Below are positions 51,392-61,603 of a stretch of DNA of 64,000 nt, piece by piece (within the stretch, counting starts at the first letter, position 1; the number at the start of each line of letters is the position of its first letter). The DNA lies in the NCBI RefSeq assembly GCF_001183605.1, contig NZ_LFXJ01000002.1:374501-438500 (forward strand). Reading direction: 5' to 3'. Source of the stretch: Lysinibacillus xylanilyticus. GTDB lineage: Bacteria; Bacillota; Bacilli; Bacillales_A; Planococcaceae. The position numbers and the translations under genes were made by a program. The notes beneath the pieces are model-generated. The model saw nothing but the letters and a program-made list of their open reading frames with translations, was not told where the DNA came from and did not search any database.

Positions 51392-52288
51392 TTCAAATTT
51401 TACCTGTACACCATATTCATCGGCTTTTGTTAAGATAATTTCATGCTCTGGAAATTGATATTTCATGGCATTTAAGAAACCTTGCGCAATAGCAGTAGGG
51501 ATGATGGATATCAGTGTTGGTCCCGCTCCACTTAAAGCCGTTCCAAATGCTCCATTAGCCTTTGCTGCAGTATGAATTTCTGTATATTGTGGAATTAAAT
51601 TGGCGCGGAAAGGTTCATGGAATAAATCAGCTTCCATATAACGACCTGCACGCTCAAAATCACGAACCATTAATGATGCCGCTAGCATATTTGCATTTGC
51701 AGAGGCCCTCACTGCATATGTACGGTCAAATTGTTCTGGTAAAACAGAGCGAGCTTCACTTGTTTTTAGCTCGACATCGGGCACATACACAACAAAGGAA
51801 GCACCTAAATCATTGACATGAAATGTATCAACAACGCCATTTTCATCCATTGAGGAAATTGTTAACCCCCCTAATACCGAGGCTGTCGCATTGTCTGGAT
51901 GTCCTTCGATTTGTGAGGATAAATTGAGTTTATCTTGCACAGTTAAGCCTAAGTCACAGACTTGGTTAGCTAGTTCAATTCCTGCAACAATGACCGCTGC
52001 GCTGCTCCCCAAACCACGGGCTAATGGAAGCTCGCTTGCCATTTCAACACGGCAGGCAGGTAGTTGCTTACCGTATTGATCTGCAATTTTTTTGGCAATC
52101 ACGTATAGTAGGTGCTCTTCCAGCTCAAACTCTTTAGGACCATTATCATCGAGGTGGATAATTTCCCAACTATCCTGTAAAGACACGGTTAACTTTAAGT
52201 AAAGAGATAAGCCAAGCCCTATTGAATCAAAGCCAGGACCTAGATTGGCTGTGCTCCCGGGAACCGTGATTTCCCACATGTTACTCAT
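51374..52288 (-). CDS. thrB: Homoserine kinase
   Basis: A protein of 304 residues of the GHMP kinase family. [20 protein letters not shown] near residue 10 is the substrate region, [17 protein letters not shown] near 88 is the GHMP ATP-binding loop, and [13 protein letters not shown] near 248 is the C-terminal GHMP motif. It phosphorylates homoserine for threonine synthesis. It overlaps the upstream thrC by four bases (minus strand), which couples their translation. The hom gene is not adjacent. Confidence 0.95.
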   Translation of the reverse strand: MSNMWEITVPGSTANLGPGFDSIGLGLSLYLKLTVSLQDSWEIIHLDDNGPKEFELEEHLLYVIAKKIADQYGKQLPACRVEMASELPLARGLGSSAAVIVAGIELANQVCDLGLTVQDKLNLSSQIEGHPDNATASVLGGLTISSMDENGVVDTFHVNDLGASFVVYVPDVELKTSEARSVLPEQFDRTYAVRASANANMLAASLMVRDFERAGRYMEADLFHEPFRANLIPQYTEIHTAAKANGAFGTALSGAGPTLISIIPTAIAQGFLNAMKYQFPEHEIILTKADEYGVQVKFERLLQK

Positions 52289-53337
52289 AGTACGCCCTCG
52301 ATGTATTTTCGAATTTCTTCCTCATCGTTTTTAAGTGCGACAACATCTACAGTAGAGACATTCATGGCAGTATCAGGATCTTTCAATCCATTACCCGTGA
52401 AAATTGTTACAACTTTAGAGCCCTTCGCAATCTTGCCGTTTTCAACTGATTTAATAACGCCTGCTAATGATGCTGCTGAGCCTGGTTCGACGAAAATCCC
52501 TTCAGTACCAGCAATTAATTTGTAAGCAGCTAAAATTTCTTCGTCTGTAACCGAATCAATAATTCCACCAGACTCATCGCGAGCTGCTTCTGCAAATTTC
52601 CAGCTTGCAGGATTACCGATACGAATAGCTGTTGCCACTGTCTCAGGATTTGCGATAGGTTCACCTTTTACAATTGCTGCTGCTCCTTCAGCTTCAAAGC
52701 CGAACATTTTTGGTAAACCAGAGCCTTTTGCTGCATCATATTCTTTAAAGCCTTTCCAGTACGCAGTAATGTTACCTGCGTTACCAACAGGGATGCAAAG
52801 GTAATCTGGAGCTTTCCCTAAAGCATCTACAATTTCAAATGATGCCGTTTTTTGCCCCTCAATACGGAATGGATTCACAGAGTTTACAAGTGCCACTGGA
52901 GTTGTTTCGCTTACTTGACGAACAATATTTAACGCATCATCAAAATTACCATCGATTTCGATAATCTTTGCACCATACATTGTTGCTTGGGCTAGCTTAC
53001 CTAGGGCCACTTTTCCTTTAGGGATAACGACTATGGACTGGATTCCAGCACGTGTTGCATAAGCTGCTGCTGCGGCTGACGTGTTACCCGTTGAAGCACA
53101 AATAACGCATTTGCTACCTTCTTCAATCGCTTTTGCAACGGCAAACACCATACCACGGTCTTTAAATGAACCGGTTGGATTTGCACCTTCGATTTTTCCA
53201 TAAAGCTCAATGCCAAGTTTTTTTGATAGATTTACTAAATGTATAAGAGGCGTATTGCCTTCGTTTAAAGTTAGAGCAGGTGTATTTTCTGTTACGGGTA
53301 AAAATTGTTTATATTCTTCAATTAGGCCTTTCCACAT
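52285..53337 (-). CDS. thrC: Threonine synthase
   Basis: A protein of 350 residues, fold-type II PLP enzyme. The PLP-binding Lys is in [20 protein letters not shown] near residue 60; the phosphate-binding loop is [14 protein letters not shown] near 188. It converts O-phosphohomoserine to threonine. The length is typical of the short Gram-positive class. It is first in the thrC-thrB unit; the 196-base gap to niaP holds divergent promoters. Confidence 0.95.
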   Translation of the reverse strand: MWKGLIEEYKQFLPVTENTPALTLNEGNTPLIHLVNLSKKLGIELYGKIEGANPTGSFKDRGMVFAVAKAIEEGSKCVICASTGNTSAAAAAYATRAGIQSIVVIPKGKVALGKLAQATMYGAKIIEIDGNFDDALNIVRQVSETTPVALVNSVNPFRIEGQKTASFEIVDALGKAPDYLCIPVGNAGNITAYWKGFKEYDAAKGSGLPKMFGFEAEGAAAIVKGEPIANPETVATAIRIGNPASWKFAEAARDESGGIIDSVTDEEILAAYKLIAGTEGIFVEPGSAASLAGVIKSVENGKIAKGSKVVTIFTGNGLKDPDTAMNVSTVDVVALKNDEEEIRKYIEGVL

Positions 53338-53542
53338 AACGGTTACGACTCCTTTTGTTCTTATAGAAAGAACAGTTGTTTTTGTATAAAAGACATTTTA
53401 TCGTAAATTGCCCCATGTTTTCAATAGCATTTCAGAAATTGTCTAAACAATTCGGTAATTTGAATTTTTGCTTGTCACTTTCTAGAAACAACTGTATAGT
53501 AAGTTTACAATGTAAAGTCATGTGTAAAGACAGGTGGTTAAG

Positions 53543-54772
53543 GTGACGATAAATACAGTAACAACGAATAAGTTTCAACAATCTATTTCTCGCAATAAGC
53601 TTTTGAGGGTAGCAGGGGTAGGCTGGCTTTTCGATGCAATGGACGTAGGAATATTATCATTCGTTATTGCAGCATTAGCAGTTGAGTGGGGATTAACGCC
53701 AGGTCAGTCAGGCTGGATAGGTAGCATAAACTCAATTGGGATGGCTGTAGGAGCTCTTATTTTCGGCGTGCTTGCCGATAAAGTGGGACGTAAGCAAATT
53801 TTTATGTGGACACTTGTATTATTTTCGATTGCAAGTGGCTTGTCTGCATTTACCACTACATTAGCTGCTTTTATGACACTACGCTTTTTAGTAGGTATGG
53901 GGCTAGGGGGAGAATTGCCAGTCGCATCGACGCTAGTTTCTGAGAGTGTAGAAGCCAAAGAGCGTGGGCGAGTGGTTGTTTTACTGGAAAGTTTCTGGGC
54001 GGCGGGGTGGTTAATCGCTGCATTAATTTCGTATTTTGTTATTCCATCATGGGGATGGCGTAGTGCTTTATTATTAACGGCAATTCCAGCAATATATGCA
54101 ATTTATCTTCGCTGGCACTTGCCAGATTCACCACAATTTACAGTAAAGGCTGAGTCTAAGAAACGTAGTGTTATGCAAAATATTCGAGGAGTATGGTCGA
54201 AAAAATATGCACGCTCGACACTTATGTTATGGGTGTTATGGTTTACGGTTGTTTTCTCGTATTACGGTATGTTTTTATGGCTACCAAGTGTCATGGTTGG
54301 TAAAGGTTTTGATATGATTACGAGCTTTAAATATGTTCTCATTATGACGCTTGCGCAACTACCAGGTTATTTTACAGCTGCATGGTTTATAGAAAAATTC
54401 GGACGGAAGTTTGTACTTGTTTCTTATTTAATTGGTACAGCAGTAAGTGCTCTCATTTTTGGTAATGCCGAAACGATAGTAGTGCTATTAACATCTGGGA
54501 TGTTTTTATCGTTCTTTAACTTAGGGGCATGGGGTGCACTTTATGCTTATACACCAGAGCAGTATCCAGCAATTATTCGTGGAACGGGTGTAGGAATGGC
54601 AGCGGCTGTTGGGCGTATTGGTGGTATTTTTGGACCTCTGTTAGTAGGCTCTTTATTAACAGCAGGTTATGATATCGGCTTTATCTTTGCTATTTTCTGT
54701 GGAGCGATTATTATCGGTGTTGTTGGGGTAATATTCCTAGGTCAAGAAACAAAACAAATTGAATTAGAATAA
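53543..54772 (+). CDS. niaP: Niacin permease NiaP (MFS)
   Basis: About 409 residues with 12 membrane helices. LLRVAGVGWLFDAMDVGILS near the N-terminus, the loop 2-3 motif GVLADKVGRKQIF and MGLGGELPVASTLVSESVEA closely recall B. subtilis NiaP (YceI), which imports nicotinate for NAD synthesis. B. subtilis niaP is repressed by NiaR; I could not confirm an operator. The start is uncertain between GTG 53534 and GTG 53543; the latter has AGGTGG five bases upstream. Confidence 0.87.
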   Translation: MTINTVTTNKFQQSISRNKLLRVAGVGWLFDAMDVGILSFVIAALAVEWGLTPGQSGWIGSINSIGMAVGALIFGVLADKVGRKQIFMWTLVLFSIASGLSAFTTTLAAFMTLRFLVGMGLGGELPVASTLVSESVEAKERGRVVVLLESFWAAGWLIAALISYFVIPSWGWRSALLLTAIPAIYAIYLRWHLPDSPQFTVKAESKKRSVMQNIRGVWSKKYARSTLMLWVLWFTVVFSYYGMFLWLPSVMVGKGFDMITSFKYVLIMTLAQLPGYFTAAWFIEKFGRKFVLVSYLIGTAVSALIFGNAETIVVLLTSGMFLSFFNLGAWGALYAYTPEQYPAIIRGTGVGMAAAVGRIGGIFGPLLVGSLLTAGYDIGFIFAIFCGAIIIGVVGVIFLGQETKQIELE

Positions 54773-54783
54773 CAAAAATAATC

Positions 54784-54819
54784 ATGTCTTGGATGAACTA
54801 TAATCCAAGACATTTTTAT
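54784..54819 (+). terminator. Intrinsic terminator
   Basis: ATGTCTTGGA pairs with TCCAAGACAT, followed by TTTTT. Confidence 0.88.
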
Positions 54820-54900
54820 GATTTAGTTACATAAAAATTAGAAGTTGTTAATTTTTATACAAATATTTTAAAAAATCTGTTAAAATCACAATCAATAAGG

Positions 54901-55054
54901 TTCATCACTGAAAATAGGGGGGCATTTTGTTAAGACGTATGTCATGTGGATAAATTGATTGGAGTGGAGACTGGGGACTCCTTGGAGATTAACGTTACAG
55001 ATAAGACCCTGGAGCGTAACGAATGTTTTTTTGTGCGAACTATTATATTAGCAA
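54901..55054 (+). repeat. Partial MITE-like repeat (left end only)
   Basis: The shared outer sequence TTGTTAAGACGTATGTCATG leads into ATTGATTGGAGTGGAGACTG (54955), as at 33939 and 61338. The right end is not found; the copy decays into unrelated sequence by about 55045. Confidence 0.7.
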
Positions 55055-55130
55055 GTTAAAGCATTGAAGATTTTTCAGAAAAGTCGTTGTATTCAGATTG
55101 TAATCGTGATACTGTATTTTTAACTTCTTT

Positions 55131-55428
55131 CAGCAAATGTTTTCGGTACCGTAAGCGAAGCGACAGGTACAAATGTTTTCGGTACCGTAAGCGAAGCGGC
55201 AGGTACAGGTGTCCAAACATCCGTTGAAATAGAGGAACTCAGTCTAAGAACGCCACGTCTTGTGGCATTATCAAAATGACCGACACCGTGTCGGCCATCA
55301 TGTTGCTGCCGCTACGTTAGCACTGCGCTTTCGCACAAAAAACATATGCTGGCCTAAGCACAAAGTCGATTCCGGACACAGTTTATCACAGCGAGGCAGA
55401 TACAATTATGCCGAGGCATAATTGATTC
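55131..55428 (+). repeat. Composite dispersed repeat, long copy with tandem GGTACCGTAAGCGAAGCG units
   Basis: It begins TAACTTCTTTCAGC after a T-run, contains two tandem 35-bp units with GGTACCGTAAGCGAAGCG, the block GAACTCAGTCTAAGAACGCC and GACCGACACCGTGTCGGCC, and ends with a split end module (GATTCCGGACAC..., then ATTATGCCGAGGCATAATTG). It occupies most of the 720-base spacer before the RpiR-type gene. Confidence 0.82.
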
Positions 55429-55494
55429 GAATTTAGAGTCAGTAGGAAACAATCTCCATTCTTGATAATTTCATTGAAAGAAAGGTTGTTAGAA

Positions 55495-56361
55495 ATGAGC
55501 ATTAATGAAGAAATAGAAAGAAGATTTGTTAGGTTGTCGAAGGGGCAGCGTAAAGTTGCACAATTTGTTATGAATAACCCTACAGTTATTATTGGTAACG
55601 GAGCTGCCGAAGTTGGTAGACAGGCTAATGTTAGTGAATCGACAGTTATTCGTTTTTGTTATGCGATGGATTTATCGGGCTATGTAGATCTTCAAGACAA
55701 GGTTAGAAGCTATTTAATGACTCAAAATGAAGGTGCGAGTATTCAACCTACATATTCTTCAAGTAAGCGGAATATACCAAGTTTCGGTAAGGTGATGCAA
55801 CGTGATATTCAAAATATTCAAGATACGATTCATTTGATTAACGATAATATGCTTCAAAAAAGCTCGAAATGGATGCATGAAGCGGAGAACGTATATATTT
55901 TGGGTACTCGTCAAGCTGCATCCATTGCAAATTGGTTATCGTCTACAATGAAAACTTTGCGTCCAAATGTAAAACAGCTTCGCTCAGAATCCGACGATAT
56001 TGTTCAACAAATTAACAGTATGGGGGAGAAGACGACATTAATAGTTTTTTCTTGGGACAAGCATTCAAACGACATTCAAACGATTGTAGAAATTGCCAAA
56101 AAGAAAAAGGCTAAAATTATTGCTATTACTGGTTCGGCGTTGTCTTCTATTCGGGAATATGCAAGTGCGTTATTTACACTTGGTTTGAAAAAGCAATCTT
56201 CATTAGACGTTATTCCAGTATTGTTTTCGTTTTTACATGCGCTAATTGAAGAAATGGTCAGTCAGGATAAAGCGCAATATGAGAAATATCAGCAATCATA
56301 TGAGCAATTAGAAAAAAATTTATTATTTTTAGATGCAGCAAGAGAAAAGCAAGTTTTCTAA
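55495..56361 (+). CDS. MurR/RpiR-family transcriptional regulator
   Basis: A protein of 288 residues. The N-terminal HTH_6 domain (about 1-75) has GNGAAEVGRQANVSESTVIR with CYAMDLSGYVDLQ, and the C-terminal SIS domain (about 120-260) has VYILGTRQAASIANWLSST as the sugar-phosphate-binding strand/loop. Such regulators sense phosphosugars or amino sugars. No sugar operon is adjacent, so its target is unknown. ATG 55495 has AAAGGTTG upstream; the frame is open 11 codons further. Confidence 0.88.
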   Translation: MSINEEIERRFVRLSKGQRKVAQFVMNNPTVIIGNGAAEVGRQANVSESTVIRFCYAMDLSGYVDLQDKVRSYLMTQNEGASIQPTYSSSKRNIPSFGKVMQRDIQNIQDTIHLINDNMLQKSSKWMHEAENVYILGTRQAASIANWLSSTMKTLRPNVKQLRSESDDIVQQINSMGEKTTLIVFSWDKHSNDIQTIVEIAKKKKAKIIAITGSALSSIREYASALFTLGLKKQSSLDVIPVLFSFLHALIEEMVSQDKAQYEKYQQSYEQLEKNLLFLDAAREKQVF

Positions 56362-56424
56362 AAATGTTACAACGCGTAGAAAACGTAAAATACTGATCTA
56401 TACGTTTTTTACAATGCAACACAT

Positions 56425-56462
56425 AAAAAGGATGTCCAAATAAGTTTTAGACATCCTTGAAA
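56425..56462. terminator. Terminator between convergent genes
   Basis: AAGGATGTC pairs with GACATCCTT with A-rich and T-rich flanks. It serves the RpiR-type gene on the plus strand and the GNAT gene on the minus strand. An additional AAAACGTA...TACGTTTTTT pair lies at about 56380-56410. Confidence 0.78.
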
Positions 56463-56469
56463 AAGAAGT

Positions 56470-57291
56470 TTATAAAAGTTTACTTAAGCTATGTTCATTA
56501 ATATAGGTATCATTTAATTTAATAGCGTTTTGTCGGATACTTTCTTGCTGAAAACCAATTTTTTCAAACATATTTAAAGCACTCTCATTATGCTCCATAA
56601 CAGATACTTCTAAGCGCGTAATATCCCGCTGTTTAGACCAACGTTCAACCGCCTTCATCAGCTCTGAACCAATACCTTGTCGTTGATGCTCTTCCTTAAC
56701 AGCTAGGCGGACTGATGCAACATGCTTAGCTTTAGAATGTTTATATCCATGAATAACGGCATAACCAGCAAAAATGCCATTTAATATACAAAGTAAAATC
56801 GTACGGTTTTTTAATTGTTTCCAATAGACTAAATCTTTACGAAGCTGTTGAACTGTGAGGTCTAATTCATTTTTCATGTTGTACATGAAGTCAGTTTGTT
56901 GGAAAATATCTTCTTGCAAATGAATAAATGATCTAGCATCTGATGCTTCAATTGCTCGAATTATGTATGCTGATTGGTTTTCGTCATTTTTAGAAATATT
57001 GCTCGTAGTTTTTATTTGTGTGCGCGAGAAAGTTACACTGGTACCGAGCTTAACATCAATGACATAGTAGCCTGCATTAGTCCATGACAAATAGTGAGAG
57101 AGAGGGGGCTTTGTTTTCTTCCACCAGCTCCTATTCAAGTAAGCTGCATTTGGCAAGGCTTGTCCCATAATATTTTCGAGTTCGCTAAATGATAAAGTAA
57201 TTTCTTGTTGTAAAGCTACATCAAAATAATTTGCTAAAGGAATATACTTTTTTTCCATCTTCTTTGTCATCATGATCCCCATTTCCTGCAT
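56470..57291 (-). CDS. GNAT family N-acetyltransferase with N-terminal extension
   Basis: About 273 residues. The N-terminal 90 residues (LANYFDVALQQEITLSFSEL, then AYLNRSWWKKTKPPLSHYLS) resemble the DUF7662-like/YdeI-type N-terminal module seen in Bacillus hypotheticals. The C-terminal GNAT domain has the acetyl-CoA motif VRLAVKEEHQRQGIGSELMK near 192 and MFEKIGFQQE near 240. Substrate unknown. Several in-frame ATGs cluster at 57291-57256; AATGGGGATC favours a start near 57273. Confidence 0.8.
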   Translation of the reverse strand: MQEMGIMMTKKMEKKYIPLANYFDVALQQEITLSFSELENIMGQALPNAAYLNRSWWKKTKPPLSHYLSWTNAGYYVIDVKLGTSVTFSRTQIKTTSNISKNDENQSAYIIRAIEASDARSFIHLQEDIFQQTDFMYNMKNELDLTVQQLRKDLVYWKQLKNRTILLCILNGIFAGYAVIHGYKHSKAKHVASVRLAVKEEHQRQGIGSELMKAVERWSKQRDITRLEVSVMEHNESALNMFEKIGFQQESIRQNAIKLNDTYINEHSLSKLL

Positions 57292-57464
57292 ATCCTAATT
57301 TATATATAGACTACCTGATAATAGCATAAAATTACGGTTTCTTGAATATAAAAACACAACTATATATCTATTTATAGTTAATAATTTTTTATAAAATATG
57401 CATTATTAATATTAAATGTTATAAATAGGATATTATTTACGGATAAATATATTAAATTTAACTT

Positions 57465-57745
57465 TTTCAGCAAATGTTTTCTGTGCGAAAGCGAAGCGAC
57501 AGCAGCAAATGTTTTCTGTGCGAAAGCGAAGCGACAGCAACAAATGTTTTCTGTGCGAAAGCGAAGCGACAGCAACAACAGGATGTTGGTCGAGGCGTTA
57601 TCACAGGACGAGATGCTTTTAGCCTTCGTTCCTCTATTCGCTGCGCTGCAAGGTCTCATCTGTAATGCTGATCCTCAAGGAGTCGCCCAGTCTCCACTCG
57701 AATTAACTTATTCTCTAAGCGAAACGAAAGTGGGAGTAGTTCAAG
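57465..57745 (-). repeat. MITE-like repeat plus three perfect 35-bp tandem units
   Basis: After TAACTTTTTCAGC, three near-perfect units of TTTTCTGTGCGAAAGCGAAG recur every 35 bases (57473, 57508, 57543). These are followed by an inverted copy of the MITE-like left half ending GTCGCCCAGTCTCCACTCGA (to about 57717). Small open frames in both strands are repeat by-products. Confidence 0.82.
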
Positions 57746-57852
57746 GTAGGGAAGGTAAGAAATACATAAAGATCAGTTATTTTAGAATAGTAGATTTTAG
57801 TTGTGTATTGGTAGTAGATCCTTAATAGATAAACTTTCACTTTATATCATGT

Positions 57853-57880
57853 TTGCACATAAGATATGATAAAATATAAT
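57853..57880 (+). promoter_or_regulatory. Likely ppaC promoter
   Basis: TTGCAC (57853-57858), a 16-base spacer and TATAAT (57875-57880) lie about 35 bases before the ATG. Confidence 0.6.
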
Positions 57881-57915
57881 ATAAATGTTATTGCCATTTA
57901 GGAGGAATAAATTTA

Positions 57916-58842
57916 ATGAGTAAAGTTTTAGTTTTTGGTCATAAAAATCCCGATACAGACACAATTACATCTGCGATTGTATATGCATATTTAAAACAAC
58001 AAATTGGCGTTGATGCTGAAGCGGTACGCCTTGGAGAAGTAAATAACGAAACACAATTTGCTTTAGATAAATTTAGCTTTGAGGCACCTCGATTAATTTC
58101 ATCAGTAGTTGGAGAAGCCGAAAAAGTAATTCTTGTAGACCACAATGAGTTCCAGCAATCTGCTGATGGCATTGGAGAAGTACAAATTACAGAGGTAATT
58201 GATCATCACCGTATTGCAAACTTCCAAACGGCTGATCCACTATACTATCGTGCAGAACCTGTTGGCTGTACTGCAACGATTTTAAACAAGATCTTCAAAG
58301 AACATGGCGTAGTAATTCCTGCAAACATTGCTGGATTAATGCTTTCTGCCATTGTTTCTGATACATTATTATTCAAATCTCCAACTTGCACAGAGCAAGA
58401 TGTAAAAGCTGGTGAGGAGCTAGCGAAAATTGCAGGTGTGGATGTTGCAGAATACGGATTAGCAATGCTAAAAGCAGGTGCTGACCTTTCAGATAAATCA
58501 TTAGAAGATCTTTTAACATTAGATGCAAAAGAATTCCAATTTGGTGAATATAAATCTGTAGTAGCTCAAGTAAACGCTGTCGATATTAACGATGTGCTTG
58601 GTCGCCAAGAGGAATTAGAAATTTTATTAAATAAAAATGTAGCGGAAAATGGCTTAGATCTATTCTTCTTTGTTGTAACAGATATTTTAAACAACGATTC
58701 AACAGCCGTTGCGATTGGACAAGTAGCAGAGGCTGCAGCAAAAGGATTTGGCGCAGAGCTTATGAATAATCGTGTTATCTTACCGGGTGTAGTGTCTCGT
58801 AAAAAACAAATCGTTCCAGTATTAACTGATGCATTAAAATAA
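57916..58842 (+). CDS. ppaC: Manganese-dependent inorganic pyrophosphatase (family II)
   Basis: A protein of 308 residues of the DHH superfamily. Metal-site motifs are [14 protein letters not shown] near residue 7 (His9, Asp13, Asp15), [11 protein letters not shown] near 73 and the DHH signature EVIDHHRI near 95; the C-terminal DHHA2 domain ends with the substrate-binding SRKKQIVP near 295. It hydrolyses pyrophosphate to drive biosynthesis. AGGAGG precedes ATG 57916. Confidence 0.96.
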   Translation: MSKVLVFGHKNPDTDTITSAIVYAYLKQQIGVDAEAVRLGEVNNETQFALDKFSFEAPRLISSVVGEAEKVILVDHNEFQQSADGIGEVQITEVIDHHRIANFQTADPLYYRAEPVGCTATILNKIFKEHGVVIPANIAGLMLSAIVSDTLLFKSPTCTEQDVKAGEELAKIAGVDVAEYGLAMLKAGADLSDKSLEDLLTLDAKEFQFGEYKSVVAQVNAVDINDVLGRQEELEILLNKNVAENGLDLFFFVVTDILNNDSTAVAIGQVAEAAAKGFGAELMNNRVILPGVVSRKKQIVPVLTDALK

Positions 58843-58844
58843 TG

Positions 58845-58883
58845 AAAAAGAGGTTGTCCTGAAAAAGGCAACCTCTTTTTTCA
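58845..58883. terminator. Terminator between convergent ppaC and the Rieske oxidoreductase
   Basis: AAAAAGAGGTTG pairs with CAACCTCTTTTTT. It reaches the stop codon of the minus-strand gene. Confidence 0.88.
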
Positions 58884-60263
58884 ATCTAGTTTTAAAGGAT
58901 GTACAGCAGGACCTTCAAGAACTTCCCCTTTGGCATTAAAGCGAGAGCCATGGCAAGGGCAATCCCAAGTTCCATCGGCTTCATTCCATTTTGTTTTGCA
59001 GCCTAAATGCGTACAAGTTGGTGTATTTGCATGTTTCACATAACCTGTCACGAACTCTTTGGCTACAAAGCCTCCTACCTTTAGCATCTGCATAAACTGA
59101 TCTCCAAATAATTTCGTACGCGCTGGCGAATAAAGAGGAATTGCACCATCCTCATTCCCTGCTCCCGTAATTAGGGATGATAGTATGTCTCCCGCTACAA
59201 AAGAATTGGAAATACCCCATTTTCGATAGCCAGTTGCAATGAAAACATTAGGCAAGGACGGTGTAATCCTGCCAACATAAGGGATCATATCTGGTGTTTC
59301 AATGTCCTGCGCTGACCAGCGATAGATTGGCTCCTGATCGAAATGCGCTTTCATTTCATTTTGAATAGCATCATAATAGGGCTCCGTATTAGTTGTTTCA
59401 CCTGCAATATGATTAGCTCCACCTAATACTAAATAGTGCTCGCCGTTAATGGTAGCCGTCCGAATAGAGCGAGTAGGGGTATCTACGCATAAATATTGAC
59501 CTTGTAGTGTATCGGTAATTTTGCTAGCCACCATATAGGAGCGACTGTTAGAAAGTTTAAAAAGCTGAAGTCCTCTAAAGGCTTCGATTGGATAATGTGT
59601 GCACAAAATAAGTTTGTTGTATCGAACCGACATATCATTTGCGGTATGTAAGTTATTTTGTGGTAGGTTTAATTGCTTAACTCGGGTATTTGTGTAGATT
59701 TTTGCACCCATTGATACTGCTTCTTTTGCAAGGAAATTACAAACTTCTACAGGATGTATTTGAGCCTGCTGGGACATGCTAAGTGCTTTTGTAACTGGGA
59801 AGGGAAGCTCTGTATCAGAAGTGATTTTCGCCTTAATATTTAATACTTTATAGGCATTCCATTCTTTTAATAATTGGGCATAGCCTTCTTTTGTTTGGCA
59901 ATAAAGCAAGGAATCTACTTGTTGAATGCTTGCTTTAGGGAGTAACTGTAATGCTTTTTCAACTGCTATTTGATTGAGCTGATAATAGAGTCGTGCCTCA
60001 TCTACAGAAAGTTTTTCAATAAGGTTGGCATAAACTATGCTATGCTGTGCAGTTAATTTTCCTGTTGAATTACCAGTCGTACCATGACCGATATGGGAAT
60101 TTGCCTCAAGTAAGACCACATCTACACCTGATTTTGCTAAGACATATGCTGTATATAACCCCGTCAAGCCTCCACCGATTATACATACATCACAAGTTGT
60201 TGACGCAGGAAGAGATGGCAGAGAAACGGGATCGATTGTACCGAGCCAAAGAGATTGTGTCAT
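58881..60263 (-). CDS. FAD-dependent oxidoreductase with C-terminal Rieske [2Fe-2S] domain
   Basis: A protein of 460 residues. The N-terminus has the dinucleotide-binding fold VCIIGGGLTGLYTAYVLAKS near 27 and a DAO-type FAD domain. The last 75 residues form a Rieske domain with CTHLGCK (CxH) and CPCHGSRF (CxxH) ligands. The DAO plus Rieske fusion is recurrent in bacilli (B. subtilis YhfW), with unknown electron acceptor and substrate. No partner reductase is adjacent. Confidence 0.92.
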   Translation of the reverse strand: MTQSLWLGTIDPVSLPSLPASTTCDVCIIGGGLTGLYTAYVLAKSGVDVVLLEANSHIGHGTTGNSTGKLTAQHSIVYANLIEKLSVDEARLYYQLNQIAVEKALQLLPKASIQQVDSLLYCQTKEGYAQLLKEWNAYKVLNIKAKITSDTELPFPVTKALSMSQQAQIHPVEVCNFLAKEAVSMGAKIYTNTRVKQLNLPQNNLHTANDMSVRYNKLILCTHYPIEAFRGLQLFKLSNSRSYMVASKITDTLQGQYLCVDTPTRSIRTATINGEHYLVLGGANHIAGETTNTEPYYDAIQNEMKAHFDQEPIYRWSAQDIETPDMIPYVGRITPSLPNVFIATGYRKWGISNSFVAGDILSSLITGAGNEDGAIPLYSPARTKLFGDQFMQMLKVGGFVAKEFVTGYVKHANTPTCTHLGCKTKWNEADGTWDCPCHGSRFNAKGEVLEGPAVHPLKLD

Positions 60264-60389
60264 ACATAACCCTCACATTGTTTTTACATTCAGTATGTAG
60301 ATTGATTTGAAAATTTATGCAATGGAGCATAAAAATTGCCTTACTGTAATTACTATCGCTACAATGTAGCAAAAGGAGCGTGACTACCT

Positions 60390-61097
60390 ATGAAAATTGA
60401 AATCTGGTCAGATTATGTATGTCCATTTTGTTATATTGGTAAAAAGCAACTAGAGCAGGCGATTCAGGATACGGGTCTTGCAGGGCAGGTAGAGCTAGTT
60501 TATAAAAGCTATCAACTTGACCCAACAACACCTGTGGATACAAATGTGTCTACGTATGAAGCATTGGCGAAGAAGTATGGAATGTCATTAGAAAAAGCAA
60601 AAGAAATGACGCAAGGTGTTGCTGCTCGCGCTAAAGAAGTTGGTTTAGATTATAACTTTGATAATTTAATGGAGGAAAATACATTAAAAGCGCATCGTCT
60701 AGTAAAATGGGCAGAACAACAAGGGGATGTTTCAGCGCTTGTTGAAGCACTATTATACAGTTATTTTATTGAAGCAAAGCGTATTGGTCAGGACGATGTA
60801 TTAATCGATATTGCTGAGCAAGTAGGTCTGAATCGTGAAGAAGTTGCAAAGGTTCTTTCTATCGATGATTTTAAAACAGAAGTAGAGACTGATATACAGG
60901 AAGGATTACAGCTTGGTGTACGGGGGGTTCCGTTTTTTGTGCTAAATCGTAAGTACGGTATTTCTGGGGCACAACCTCAAGAAGTATTTGAAGCAACTTT
61001 ACGTAAAGTTGCAGAGGAAGAAGGCTTACAACCAGGATTAAAGATGGCAGGCTCTGAAAATGGTGGAGTTTGTACTGACGATAGCTGTAAATTTTAA
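60390..61097 (+). CDS. DsbA-family oxidoreductase (FrnE-like)
   Basis: A protein of 235 residues with a thioredoxin fold and helical insertion. The N-terminal redox motif CPFC is in SDYVCPFCYIGKKQLEQAI (Cys11, Cys14) and the cis-Pro loop is RGVPFFVLN near 184. It resembles FrnE/2-hydroxychromene-2-carboxylate isomerase-like proteins. The C-terminal extension ends CTDDSCKF and adds a second Cys pair, as in Deinococcus FrnE. It is cytoplasmic (no signal) with a likely role in thiol/disulfide or electrophile stress. AAAGGAG precedes the ATG. Confidence 0.9.
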   Translation: MKIEIWSDYVCPFCYIGKKQLEQAIQDTGLAGQVELVYKSYQLDPTTPVDTNVSTYEALAKKYGMSLEKAKEMTQGVAARAKEVGLDYNFDNLMEENTLKAHRLVKWAEQQGDVSALVEALLYSYFIEAKRIGQDDVLIDIAEQVGLNREEVAKVLSIDDFKTEVETDIQEGLQLGVRGVPFFVLNRKYGISGAQPQEVFEATLRKVAEEEGLQPGLKMAGSENGGVCTDDSCKF

Positions 61098-61517
61098 TTC
61101 TGTTAGAGAATGACCAAGAGATAATGGAACCTGATCACTTTGGGCAGGAAGCCGATCTGACTATTACAACATTCGGATAAGGACCTCGAAAAGGTTGGGT
61201 TCCCTTACAGAATACTCTCGAAACACGAAGAAGCTCTGGTAAGTTCATTTCACAATCCAAGCAACCTAACACATATGCTTTAATAGCTCATTAACAAAAG
61301 GGGATGGACCTTTGTTAAACGCATATCATGTGGCAAAGTTGATTGGAATGGAGGCTGAGCGACTCCTCTAGGATTAGCGACAGCAACAAATGTTTTATCT
61401 GTGCGAAAGCGAAGCGTCAGCTGCAAAGTGCCTAGTCGGAATGGAAATCAACCTTATGTTTTGGTGTAAATATTTTGAATCAACTATATCTCAGACAAAA
61501 GTCTGAGTCTACTAGCG
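61098..61517 (+). repeat. Spacer with a MITE-like repeat (61290-61460)
   Basis: The first 190 bases (to 61289) show no gene or recognisable element. From 61290 the shared outer sequence leads to GTTGATTGGAATGGAGGCTG (61338), a single 35-bp unit (TTATCTGTGCGAAAGCGAAG), and the right end CTAGTCGGAATGGAAATCAA (to about 61452). It is the most compact complete copy in the window, about 115 bases between the ends. Confidence 0.78.
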
Positions 61518-61572
61518 TTGACTTTTTTCGCAAAATTTTTTAATATACTTATATATCTTGAATTCGAGATAT
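61518..61572 (+). promoter_or_regulatory. azoR promoter with MhqR-type operator
   Basis: TTGACT (61518-61523), a 17-base spacer and TAATAT (61541-61546) form the promoter. The palindrome with core ATCTTGAATTCGAGAT (within 61553-61572) overlaps the expected start site. Its core is the exact reverse complement of the operator core at mhqD. Confidence 0.85.
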
Positions 61573-61603
61573 TAAACTTAGATATTAAGGGAGAATTTAT
61601 ACA

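Noticed and set aside
57471-57577. CRISPR-like direct repeats
   Set aside because: The 35-bp units are contiguous without spacers, no cas genes are present, and the same unit recurs dispersed in the window.
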